A DNA stretch of 64,000 bases from Sulfitobacter donghicola DSW-25 = KCTC 12864 = JCM 14565 (GTDB lineage Bacteria > Pseudomonadota > Alphaproteobacteria > Rhodobacterales > Rhodobacteraceae): positions 248,001-312,000 of the forward strand of contig NZ_JASF01000005.1 of the NCBI RefSeq assembly GCF_000622405.1. Reading direction: 5' to 3'. The position numbers were made by a program, and so were the translations under genes. Below, piece by piece: positions 28,592 to 36,321 of this stretch; the stretch's first letter is position 1; the number at the start of each line of letters is the position of its first letter. Below the pieces are notes generated by a model. The model had not been told where the DNA came from, searched no databases, and saw only the letters and a list, made by a program, of their open reading frames with translations.

Positions 28592-29614
28592 CTACACCGC
28601 GCGCAGCTGGCTGGCCAGAGCGGTTTGGGCCTTTACCTGATCCAATGCTTCCAACACCAGCGCGGTTCCGACCTCGGGGCGATGCCCGCCCTCGGACAAG
28701 ACCCGCCGCCAGATACGTGCACCGGGACGGCCCGCAAATAGCCCCAGCATATGCCGCGTGACCGATGCCAACTTCCCTCCGTTATCCAGATGGGCCTGAA
28801 TATAGGGCAGCATCGCCACAACGATTTCTTCGGGTGTTGTGTCCGCTCCGTCGCCATAAATGCGGCGATCTGCCTGACACAAAATCTCGCTTGGTTGGTG
28901 ATAGGCCGCTCGGCCGATCATCACACCATCCACACCCGCATCCAAGGCCGCCTCAGCCGCCTCTAGCGTCGTGATCCCGCCATTCAACGAGATGTGCAAA
29001 TTGGGAAATAGCTCTTTCATGCGGTGAACCAGCGGATAGTCCAGTGGCGGGATATCGCGGTTTTCCTTGGGGCTAAGCCCATCCAGCCACGCCTTACGCG
29101 CATGCACGGTAACCCGTTCGATCCCTGCGCCGACGATCCTGCTCAGGAACTCGGGCAGGACTTCTTCGGGGTTTTGATCATCCACACCGATCCGGCACTT
29201 CACCGTCACTTCGACCTCTACCGCGCGTTGCATCGCGCTCACACAGCGTGCAACAAGGGCCGCATCCTTCATCAGCACCGCGCCAAAAGCGCCTGATTGT
29301 ACGCGATCTGACGGGCAGCCAACGTTCAGGTTAATCTCATCATACCCGACTTCTGCACCAATCCGCGCAGCTTCGGCCAGCTCGGCCGGATCAGACCCGC
29401 CTAGTTGCAGCGCAACAGGGTGTTCGGATTGATTGTAATCCAACAAATGCATCGCCCGCCCCCGCACCAACGCCGGAGAAGTCACCATTTCTGTATAGAG
29501 CAGTGTCCGCTTGCTCATCAGGCGGTGAAGGTAGCGGCAATGCCGATCTGTCCAGTCCATCATGGGTGCAACGGATAGGCGTGCGCTGTTTCTTAGGGTG
29601 GTTGCAGACTTCAC
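28592..29614 (-). CDS. dusA: tRNA-dihydrouridine synthase DusA
   Basis: FMN enzyme (340 aa from this start) that reduces uridines in the D-loop of tRNA (U20/U20a in E. coli). DusA marks are LSVAPMMDWTDRHCRYLHRL, YTEMVTSPAL, the catalytic cysteine in NLNVGCPSDRVQSGAFGAVLM, and SLNGGITTLEAA. The start is uncertain: GTG 29614 has a GGAAAG site upstream, while an ATG at 29665 gives 17 more residues but lacks a good site. The 286 bases between this gene and the aldehyde dehydrogenase gene hold its promoter and nothing else recognised. Confidence 0.93.
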   Translation of the reverse strand: MKSATTLRNSARLSVAPMMDWTDRHCRYLHRLMSKRTLLYTEMVTSPALVRGRAMHLLDYNQSEHPVALQLGGSDPAELAEAARIGAEVGYDEINLNVGCPSDRVQSGAFGAVLMKDAALVARCVSAMQRAVEVEVTVKCRIGVDDQNPEEVLPEFLSRIVGAGIERVTVHARKAWLDGLSPKENRDIPPLDYPLVHRMKELFPNLHISLNGGITTLEAAEAALDAGVDGVMIGRAAYHQPSEILCQADRRIYGDGADTTPEEIVVAMLPYIQAHLDNGGKLASVTRHMLGLFAGRPGARIWRRVLSEGGHRPEVGTALVLEALDQVKAQTALASQLRAV

Positions 29615-29900
29615 AGTTTGGCTTTCCGTTTTGGGCAGTTTCACAAATAGGGGCGACCAGAGCATCCCAAAAGGGTGATCTGCAGCTCCATAAATCGGTT
29701 TTCGGGTAAAATCGAGGGGGAATGGCGATGACTTAGGTTGCCGATTTGAACCCTGTCAAAACAGAGCGTTCATTCCCGCCCTACAAAACCGATGAGCTTT
29801 TCCGAAGATTTCGCGCATTTCTGCGCCGCTGTTTCCGGTGTTTCATGCTGCTCGGGAATGGAGCGAAAGGCCCCCACGGCCAGCCCCTCCATTCGGCCGA

Positions 29901-31364
29901 TTAACGCATCACAAAGGGATCAGGGATGGGATCATCGCTGGTGCGCAGCCAAACGGCTTTGACCTTGGTGTAATCCAGCGCGGCTTCGATGCCTCCTTCG
30001 CGCCCATGCCCCGACAGGCCATGCCCGCCAAAGGGCGCAATCGGGCTGACAGCGCGATAGGTGTTCACCCAGACGATCCCTGCGCGAATGGCGCGGATCA
30101 TGCGGTGCGCACGGGTGAGGTTTTGCGTAAATACGCCTGACGCCAGCCCAAACTGGGTGTTATTGGCGATCTCGATCGCCTCTGCTTCGGTTTCGAAACT
30201 GACAACCGACAGGACAGGGCCAAAGAATTCCGCACTAAGGCTGGCAGCATCTGGCGCGTTGTCGCAATCCAGAATGGTCGGCGGGAAATAGAAACCCTTT
30301 CCTTGGGGCAGCTGCCCTCCCGTTATCACTTTGGCCCCTTGGGATACGGATTTCTCGATTAAGGCCATAGCATTATCGCGCTGCGCCTTTGTACAAAGCG
30401 GGCCAACCTCTGTCGCCATATCATCGGGGCTACCCATCACAACGGCCTCGGCTTTTTCTTTGAGGCGGGCCAGAAACGCATCCTTGATCCCTGCCTGCAC
30501 AACCAGTCGCGACCCCGAGACACAGCTTTGCCCCGTGGCGGCGAAAACGCCCGAAACCTGCGCATTTACGGCACTTTCCAGATCGGCATCGTCAAAGACG
30601 ATAAAAGGGGATTTCCCGCCAAGTTCCAGCGAAGTAGACGCAAGGTTTTCAGCCGAATTCCGCACAATATGGCGCGCCGTTTCCGGCCCACCCGTAAAGG
30701 CCACATGCGCCACGTCAGGATGGCTGGTGAGCGCGGCACCGATATCTGGCCCGCCTGTCAGCACGCTTAGGACACCTTTTGGAAATCCAGCCTGATCGAA
30801 AATCCGCGCAAACTCCAGCATCGGGGCTGGCCCCTCTTCGGAAGCTTTTAGAACCACGGTGCACCCAGCGGCCAAGGCAGGGCCAATTTTCACCGCCGAT
30901 AAAAACAGCTGTGAGTTCCACGGCACCACGGCCGCGACAACACCAATGGGTTCACGGCGCAACCACACCTCCATATCGGGTTTATCAATGGGCAGATGCG
31001 CGCCTTCGATCTTATCCGCCAATCCCGCGTAATAGCGATAATAATCAGCAACATAGGCAATCTGCGCGCTGGTTTCACGGATGATCTTGCCTGTGTCACG
31101 GGTTTCCAGTTCGGCCAGTGATTGCGCATTCTCTGCCACCAGATCCGCAAGCCGCATCAGCAGCTTGCCCCGCGCGGTTGCGCTCATCAGTGCCCATTCG
31201 GGGGAAAGGAAGGCGTTTTGAGCAGAGGCAACAGCCGCGTTTACATCCGCAACCGACGCGCTTGGCATTTTTGCCCACGGCTGTTCTGTGGCTGGATCCA
31301 AACTGTCGAAATGCGTGGCGGCCTCTTTGAAGTCGCCGCCGATATAGTGCTGAAAACTCTGCAT
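29901..31364 (-). CDS. NAD(P)-dependent aldehyde dehydrogenase
   Basis: 487 aa enzyme oxidising an aldehyde to the acid. Catalytic residues are visible: Asn150 (VPWN), Glu247 in LELGGKSPFIVF, and nucleophile Cys281 in GQSCVSGSR; the nucleotide-binding stretch has FTGGPETARHI. It belongs to the broad betaine/hydroxymuconic-semialdehyde dehydrogenase-like group, so the substrate is not fixed by sequence. It is the last gene of a five-gene operon with DUF1185, hydrolase, flavin reductase and monooxygenase genes, suggesting it oxidises an aldehyde released by the monooxygenase or hydrolase. AGGAAG precedes ATG 31364. Confidence 0.93.
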   Translation of the reverse strand: MQSFQHYIGGDFKEAATHFDSLDPATEQPWAKMPSASVADVNAAVASAQNAFLSPEWALMSATARGKLLMRLADLVAENAQSLAELETRDTGKIIRETSAQIAYVADYYRYYAGLADKIEGAHLPIDKPDMEVWLRREPIGVVAAVVPWNSQLFLSAVKIGPALAAGCTVVLKASEEGPAPMLEFARIFDQAGFPKGVLSVLTGGPDIGAALTSHPDVAHVAFTGGPETARHIVRNSAENLASTSLELGGKSPFIVFDDADLESAVNAQVSGVFAATGQSCVSGSRLVVQAGIKDAFLARLKEKAEAVVMGSPDDMATEVGPLCTKAQRDNAMALIEKSVSQGAKVITGGQLPQGKGFYFPPTILDCDNAPDAASLSAEFFGPVLSVVSFETEAEAIEIANNTQFGLASGVFTQNLTRAHRMIRAIRAGIVWVNTYRAVSPIAPFGGHGLSGHGREGGIEAALDYTKVKAVWLRTSDDPIPDPFVMR

Positions 31365-31382
31365 CGTTCTTCCTATCTGCGC

Positions 31383-32420
31383 CTATGAAAAGGCTGGCAT
31401 AACCTCGTTGATGAACCGCTCTAGCGATGCTTTTTTGCGCTCAAACGGCATCGAGCTGTCGATCCAGAACGAGTATTCATCATAGCCAAGGTCTTCGTAA
31501 ACCTTGATCCGCTTGATGACTTCCTCGGGCGTGCCAATCACCAGATCGCGCAACATCCCCTCGGGAGTGTAGAATGGATGCGCGGCGATGTCTTCGTCCG
31601 ATAGCGGATCAATCAAGCCATGAGAAACATCGCTCTTGTTCATAAACCACGCCCCGAAATAGCAATAAAAACGGTTCAATTCGACAGCGGCCTGCTGGGT
31701 ATCTTCCTCACCGTCAGAAACATAGGTGTGCAACAGCAACATGATTTTAGGACGCGGTTGATGTGAGAATTTCTCACAGGCGGCGTTGAATTTATCCATC
31801 AGGTCTTTGATCTCACCCTCGCCGTTCCAAAGCGGGGTTACCTGCACGTTGCACCCCTGCTCTAGCGCGAATTCATGGCTGCTAGGGTCGCGGGCGGCGA
31901 TCCAGATGGGCGGGCCATCCTCTTGCAAGGGTTTCGGTGAGGAGGTTGTTTTGGGGAATTGGTGGAATTCGCCTTTGTGTTCATAATCCCCTTTCCACAG
32001 CGCCTTTACCGCGGGGACCAGTTCACGCATGCGCTGGCCTGCTTCCCAAGCGTCCATACCAGGCATCATGCGTTCATATTCATAGGAATAGGCGCCGCGT
32101 GCGATGCCCAGATCCAGCCGCCCGTCGGTGATGATATCTGTCATCGCCGCCTCACCCGCCAATCGGATCGGGTGCCAGAACGGCGCGATCACCGTCCCTG
32201 TTCCCAAACGGACGTTTTCGGTTTGGCGGGCAATATCAACAAGGTTGAGCATCGGGTTCGGCGTGATGGTAAAGTTCATCCCATGGTGTTCGCCGGTCCA
32301 AACCGCGTGCATACCGCCTTTATCCGCGATTTTGCACAGCTCGATGAACTCTTCATAAAGCTGTTTTTGGTCCTCTTCCGAGGAAATCCGCTCCATATGC
32401 GCAAAAAGAGAAAACTTCAT
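31383..32420 (-). CDS. LLM-class flavin-dependent monooxygenase (luciferase-like)
   Basis: 345 aa TIM-barrel oxygenase that uses reduced FMN supplied by a partner reductase. Family marks are an N-terminal MKFSLFAHMER strand, VWTGEHHGMNF, LGTGTVIAPFWHP, GRLDLGIARGAYSYEY and PIWIAARDPSSHEFA. The substrate is unknown. The flavin reductase gene lies three bases upstream and is clearly its partner. The family includes RutA, SsuD, alkane and aminopolycarboxylate monooxygenases; this protein cannot be placed with any of these from sequence alone. Confidence 0.92.
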   Translation of the reverse strand: MKFSLFAHMERISSEEDQKQLYEEFIELCKIADKGGMHAVWTGEHHGMNFTITPNPMLNLVDIARQTENVRLGTGTVIAPFWHPIRLAGEAAMTDIITDGRLDLGIARGAYSYEYERMMPGMDAWEAGQRMRELVPAVKALWKGDYEHKGEFHQFPKTTSSPKPLQEDGPPIWIAARDPSSHEFALEQGCNVQVTPLWNGEGEIKDLMDKFNAACEKFSHQPRPKIMLLLHTYVSDGEEDTQQAAVELNRFYCYFGAWFMNKSDVSHGLIDPLSDEDIAAHPFYTPEGMLRDLVIGTPEEVIKRIKVYEDLGYDEYSFWIDSSMPFERKKASLERFINEVMPAFS

Positions 32421-32423
32421 CTC

Positions 32424-33341
32424 TCAACTCCCTGATGTCATGGGGCGAACTTCACCCGCGACTTGGTTTCCATAATACACACCGAAATCCCCGATACGGC
32501 TTTCGGTAGAAAAGCGTTCCAGCATCGTGCAAACAGCTGGGTCAGCCACATCGCCAAAGGTTGAGGGGCTTAGCTCTGTAAACATCCCTGCACTGGCGGT
32601 TTCTGTGCTGGCTTGGCATAAAAAGGATATATGCTGGGTTTCACGCGCCGCGTCTTCGTAGACAGAATAGATAAATCCGCGCTCGGCGTTGGTGCCACTG
32701 GCAGCGATCAATTTGTCCAGCGCCGCGGTTGCCCCGCCCTTACCCACCTTCATTTCAGGCAGCACAAGCTGACCATTCTCATTGCCCAACAACAAAACCT
32801 TGCCTTGAAATTGGATCAGGGCTGACACCACCAAATGGGTGCGATTGGCCAAGGCCTCCATTTCCGCAGCAGGGGTCACATAGGCGCCCCTGACATACCC
32901 CAATCCAGGCTTGGTGCTGTCCTCAAAGGCCTCGACTTGGCCAATCAGGATGACATGATCCCCCGCCTCAACAACATTGAAACTGGAACAATCAAACCAT
33001 GCAGAAGTCCCTTCAATCACCGGAGCGCCATAAGGGCCCTTGCGCCAGCTTATCCCTGCAAAGCGGTCCTCGACAGGGCGTGCAAAGGTGTTTGAGATGT
33101 CTTTCTGGGTCTCTGACAGGATATTGACCGCAAAACCCTTGGCCTTTGTCAACGCCTCATAGTTTCGCGAACTATTGGCAAGGCAGACCAGAACCAAAGG
33201 CGGATCAAGGGAAACCGAGCTAAAGGAATTTGCCGTAAAACCAATAGGTTCCCCTGCCTCATCATAGGCGGTCACTACGGTCACCCCCGTCATAAACGCG
33301 CCAAAGGCATTGCGCAGCGCGCGTGGGTCAAAATCGCTCAT
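32424..33341 (-). CDS. Flavin reductase with a C-terminal Nudix-like extension
   Basis: 305 aa protein. Residues about 1-165 are a split-barrel flavin reductase (AFGAFMTGVTVVTAYD, GFTANSFSSVSLDPPLVLVCL, FNVVEAGDHVILIGQV) that reduces FMN with NAD(P)H for the monooxygenase. Residues about 170-305 add a second domain that reads like a degenerate Nudix fold (LVVSALIQFQGKVLLLGNENGQLVLPEMKV) but has no REx2EE Nudix box, so hydrolase activity is unlikely. Ordinary reductases of this family are about 160-190 aa. AGGAG precedes ATG 33341; the start overlaps the hydrolase stop by four bases. Confidence 0.88.
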   Translation of the reverse strand: MSDFDPRALRNAFGAFMTGVTVVTAYDEAGEPIGFTANSFSSVSLDPPLVLVCLANSSRNYEALTKAKGFAVNILSETQKDISNTFARPVEDRFAGISWRKGPYGAPVIEGTSAWFDCSSFNVVEAGDHVILIGQVEAFEDSTKPGLGYVRGAYVTPAAEMEALANRTHLVVSALIQFQGKVLLLGNENGQLVLPEMKVGKGGATAALDKLIAASGTNAERGFIYSVYEDAARETQHISFLCQASTETASAGMFTELSPSTFGDVADPAVCTMLERFSTESRIGDFGVYYGNQVAGEVRPMTSGS

Positions 33342-34147
33342 GATTGCGGCTCCTTTCGCGTTGATTGCACCCAGTTGAGCAAGGCTGAGCTCACCTCATC
33401 TGGCGCAGTCAGGTTCACCATGTGGCGGTGCCCTTTGATCACCTTGGCCACACCATTTGGCACGGCGTCGGCCATGGCTTGGGACATCTCGGGGGTCGAG
33501 TTTTGATCGCCATCCCCTGTTAAGGCCAAGAAAGGGCAAGCGATTTCAGAAAAGCGATCCGCATATGTATCATCGCCCTTGGCAAAGGCGTTATAGGCCG
33601 TTGCATAGCCCTCCAGATCAACAGCGCTCAGCCATTGGGCCACGTTATCGCGGGCGGATTGCTCTATCGCTGTATCGCCAAACCATCGCGCCAGCGGTGT
33701 TTCCAAATCAAACCCGCCCGAGCGAATTTGCTGGGCACGGGCAACCACAGCGGCACGCGCATCATTGCTTCGCTTGAAAACCCCGTTCAACAAAGCCACG
33801 CCTTTAAGCTCTTTGGGGTAAGTCACCGCATATCCCGCGGCAATCAGCGCCCCCATGGAATGCCCCGCGAGGTAGACGTGGCGCAGCTGTAACGCCTGCA
33901 TCACAGCCTGCAACCAATCGACAAACGCGGGCAAAGGCGTATCGGGCGGCAAAGGCGAAGACCCGCCATGCCCAGGCATATCAACCGCGATGACACGATA
34001 CTGTTGCGACAGCGTCTCAACCTGCGGCGCCCATGCCGCTGATTGCATGCCCACCCCATGGATCAAAACAATTGGCGCCCCCTGCCCGACCTCGCGGTAG
34101 GACAGCGTGCCATAGGCCTCAGACAGAGGCTGGGTTATCAACGTCAT
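33338..34147 (-). CDS. Alpha/beta hydrolase
   Basis: 269 aa alpha/beta-fold hydrolase. The oxyanion motif is IHGVGMQSAAW; the nucleophile elbow is GHSMGAL with Ser97; the probable acid is Asp212 in LTGDGDQN and the base His242 in GHRHMVN. ATG 34147 is preferred (AAGGAA upstream) over a TTG two codons earlier. It overlaps the DUF1185 gene by 29 bases and the flavin reductase by four, so expression is tightly coupled. A RutD-like role, hydrolysing the monooxygenase product or speeding its decay, is inference from context. Confidence 0.9.
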   Translation of the reverse strand: MTLITQPLSEAYGTLSYREVGQGAPIVLIHGVGMQSAAWAPQVETLSQQYRVIAVDMPGHGGSSPLPPDTPLPAFVDWLQAVMQALQLRHVYLAGHSMGALIAAGYAVTYPKELKGVALLNGVFKRSNDARAAVVARAQQIRSGGFDLETPLARWFGDTAIEQSARDNVAQWLSAVDLEGYATAYNAFAKGDDTYADRFSEIACPFLALTGDGDQNSTPEMSQAMADAVPNGVAKVIKGHRHMVNLTAPDEVSSALLNWVQSTRKEPQS

Positions 34148-34721
34148 GGCCAAGTTCCTTTAGGTCCTGATAACGGTCGCCAATGCGGTGATGCGGCCGC
34201 CCGCCGATAGAGGCCCCCAAGGCGACCACGATCTCATCCGGTGCTGGCGCGTCAGCAACTTGCAACTGGATCGTCAGGTAATGGCTGCGCCGCCCGCCAT
34301 CATTTTTATCCATCAGCGGGATCTGCAACGGTGCGTTGGCGGGGCCGCGCGTGTTGGTAAATGCCAGATAGGATTTTGCGCCAACGGCCTCGCGGTAATG
34401 GTTGCCGAACCTCAGCGTGTGGATCAGGCCCGAGGCATGTTCGATCTCGCCGTTCACGCCCACGATCGCTGACTTCCCATAGCCTTCGACCTTGTCACCG
34501 CCACCAGCCGCCTCAAGGATCATCCCCGTCAGAAGCGCCCCCAGACCCGGTGCACAATCCTGAATTTCTGGGCGCAGATCCTCAACAAACCCCTGCCCCG
34601 CCCATGGATTTTTGATCACAGCCACGGCCGCAATCAGCTTGAGCGGCGTTTCAGCGGCTTTGCCCCCTTCAATCAGCGTTTCTTCGACGTGCAGGAGTGT
34701 TTTGCGGATAAGGGCTGGCAT
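34119..34721 (-). CDS. DUF1185 (amino acid synthesis family) protein
   Basis: 200 aa protein of the family named 'amino acid synthesis' (Pfam AA_synth, DUF1185), whose biochemical role is not established. Visible conserved parts are NPWAGQGFVEDLRPEIQDCAP, GKSAIVGVNGEIEHASGLIHT, GAKSYLAFTNTRGPANAPLQI and DEIVVALGASIGGRPHHRIGD. No signal peptide or membrane segment. ATG 34721 follows an AGAGG site; an earlier alternative at 34754 adds 11 residues. It is the first gene of the operon and faces the GntR gene across a 102-base promoter region. Its presence distinguishes this cluster from the classical rut operon. Confidence 0.9.
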   Translation of the reverse strand: MPALIRKTLLHVEETLIEGGKAAETPLKLIAAVAVIKNPWAGQGFVEDLRPEIQDCAPGLGALLTGMILEAAGGGDKVEGYGKSAIVGVNGEIEHASGLIHTLRFGNHYREAVGAKSYLAFTNTRGPANAPLQIPLMDKNDGGRRSHYLTIQLQVADAPAPDEIVVALGASIGGRPHHRIGDRYQDLKELGHDVDNPASV

Positions 34722-34756
34722 AGCGGTACCTCTATAGGGGATTCTCTGCGCCAATC

Positions 34757-34767
34757 TTGGTATACCA
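34757..34767. promoter_or_regulatory. Putative GntR (FadR-type) operator
   Basis: TGGTATACCA at 34758-34767 is a perfect 10-base palindrome (11 with the leading T) of the TNGT-N-ACNA form recognised by FadR-subfamily regulators. It lies in the 102-base region between the divergent DUF1185 operon and the gntR gene, so its protein could control both. Confidence 0.55.
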
Positions 34768-34823
34768 TCATACGATCAGTCAATAGCATTGCTCTCAAAT
34801 CTTCGAATGGTTATGCTAAGGGG

Positions 34824-35510
34824 ATGACAATTGCCTCCCTTTCCAAAATCGAACAGCCCCCCGTAACCCTGCGGGATATGGTTCAGGAACGTATGCGTGA
34901 CGCTATTATTGAGGGCCATTTCAAACCCGGCGAACGGCTGGTGGAACGGCCTCTTTGCGATCAGCTGGGGGTTAGTCGAACGGTGGTGCGCGAAACGATC
35001 CGCTATCTCGAAGCGGAAGGGCTGGTTGAAATCCTACCCGGGCACGGCCCCATCGTGGCACAGATGAACTGGACCGATGCGGCCCAAATCTATGATATCC
35101 GGCGCATGTTAGAAACGGCTGCCGCACGCAAATGCGCCGAACAGATTGACGCCACCCGCACCGCAAGCCTGCGCGACACCTTCTCGGATCTGAAAAAACA
35201 CCTTTCCAGCAAAGCACCCGGCACCCTGTTTCGCGCCACATCAGCGTTTTATGCGGAAATCTTTAACGGCGCGGGCCACCATGTCGCGTGGGAAATCGTG
35301 CAACGCCTAAACGGCAGGATCAGCCGTTTGCGGATGATGACCCTGTCGACCACAGATCGTGAACGCCCCGGCCCCGATCACATGCAGGCCATTTACGAGG
35401 CGATCATTTCTGGTGATCCAAACGCCGCCGAAGCGGCTGTGGCGCGGCACCTGAATGATACAGCCGCCATTGCCGAACGGCTTTTGGCCGAACATGAGGG
35501 AAACGCCTGA
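34824..35510 (+). CDS. GntR-family transcriptional regulator, FadR (FCD) type
   Basis: 228 aa regulator. Residues about 12-80 are the winged helix (RDAIIEGHFKPGERLVERPLCDQLGVSRTVVRE, quoted in parts: FKPGERLVE, LGVSRTVVRETIRYLEAEG). Residues about 90-225 form the helical FCD effector domain (IRRMLETAAARKCAE, GHHVAWEIVQRLNGRISRLR, DHMQAIYEAIISGD) where metal and a small carboxylate usually bind. ATG 34824 follows AAGGGG. It is divergent from the five-gene catabolic operon with a candidate operator between, and is followed one base later by the DUF1330 gene. It probably represses the operon until a pathway metabolite binds. Confidence 0.92.
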   Translation: MTIASLSKIEQPPVTLRDMVQERMRDAIIEGHFKPGERLVERPLCDQLGVSRTVVRETIRYLEAEGLVEILPGHGPIVAQMNWTDAAQIYDIRRMLETAAARKCAEQIDATRTASLRDTFSDLKKHLSSKAPGTLFRATSAFYAEIFNGAGHHVAWEIVQRLNGRISRLRMMTLSTTDRERPGPDHMQAIYEAIISGDPNAAEAAVARHLNDTAAIAERLLAEHEGNA

Positions 35511-35511
35511 C

Positions 35512-35799
35512 ATGCCAAAGGCCTATTGGATTGCAAACGTGACCGTCACCGACCCAGACGCCTATCAAGGGTATCAGGCCCTTGCTCCTGCTGCCTTTGC
35601 AGAATTCGGCGCGCGTTTTTTGGCCCGTGGTGAGGCCGAGACACTAGAAGGGCGCGACTGGCAGCGTCGTGTTGTGATTGAATTTGCGAGCCTAAAAGAC
35701 GCCAAGGCCTGCTATAACTCGCCCGCGTACCGCGCCGCCCGTGACGCGCGCAGCAGCGCCTGTGAGGCTGACATTGCGATCATTGAGGGGCTGGAATAG
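35512..35799 (+). CDS. DUF1330 domain-containing protein
   Basis: 95 aa ferredoxin-like alpha/beta dimeric-barrel protein (AYWIANVTVTDPDAYQGYQA, FLARGEAETLEGRDWQRRVVIEF, ARDARSSACEADIAIIEG). DUF1330 proteins are small and often accompany catabolic genes; the biochemical role is unknown. The start ATG 35512 lies one base after the gntR stop, indicating coupled translation. An earlier in-frame ATG at 35455 lies inside gntR and is unlikely. Confidence 0.9.
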   Translation: MPKAYWIANVTVTDPDAYQGYQALAPAAFAEFGARFLARGEAETLEGRDWQRRVVIEFASLKDAKACYNSPAYRAARDARSSACEADIAIIEGLE

Positions 35800-35832
35800 G
35801 CACGCCCATGCCGCCCCTTCGGGCCATGCTGA

Positions 35833-36285
35833 TTAATACGCGTGAAATTCCAACAGCATTCGCGTTCGCTCGGCCGTCAATTCGCTTAGACAGGTCGAAT
35901 GAATGAGCGGCTGGATCGTGCCCCCTTCAAACGGGCTGGCATGGACAAGGCACGCGGCATCCCGATAGGCCAGCCACGCCCGCTGCGCCTTCAACAGCTC
36001 TTTGCCTTTCCCGATAGCATCACCAAATGATTTGGCCTGTTTCCAAGCAGCATTCAATGCGGCATCAGCCGCCTCAAATTCCTTTGCGGCACAGGCATTA
36101 ATCAGGGATTGCGATTGGGGTTCAATACAATCCGCTGCGGTTTGTGCAGGGGCTGCGTGGGGCGCGGCAAATGCAAAAGCGGCCGCCACAGGCAAAACCC
36201 CAACAAGAAACAGCCAAAGCCCCTGACGGTTTGGGCTTTTGGCCTGTTTTGCGCTCATACCGAATACTTTTAATTCTAGCTTCAC
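35833..36285 (-). CDS. LprI-like (DUF1311) lysozyme-inhibitor family protein
   Basis: 150 aa exported protein. After an N-terminal membrane segment or signal (LWLFLVGVLPVAAAFAFAAP, about residues 23-42) comes the DUF1311 domain: CIEPQSQSLINACAAKEFEAADAALN with paired cysteines, LLKAQRAWLAYRDAACLV, and STCLSELTAERTRML. The family includes the mycobacterial lysozyme inhibitor LprI, but most members are uncharacterised. The start is uncertain: GTG 36285 with an AGGGA about 13 bases upstream, or ATG 36258. Same strand and 36 bases downstream of the YhaN-like gene. Confidence 0.8.
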   Translation of the reverse strand: MKLELKVFGMSAKQAKSPNRQGLWLFLVGVLPVAAAFAFAAPHAAPAQTAADCIEPQSQSLINACAAKEFEAADAALNAAWKQAKSFGDAIGKGKELLKAQRAWLAYRDAACLVHASPFEGGTIQPLIHSTCLSELTAERTRMLLEFHAY

Positions 36286-36321
36286 TTTTCAAACATCCCT
36301 TCTGAGAATGGTTCGTTTTTA

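Noticed and set aside
29615..29900. Possible gene or tRNA between dusA and the aldehyde dehydrogenase gene
   Set aside because: No tRNA-like cloverleaf, no ORF with a ribosome-binding site; it appears to be plain promoter and spacer.
29901..35510. Classical rut operon for pyrimidine breakdown
   Set aside because: No RutB isochorismatase-like, RutC RidA-like or RutG permease gene is present, and DUF1185 plus an aldehyde dehydrogenase are not rut genes.
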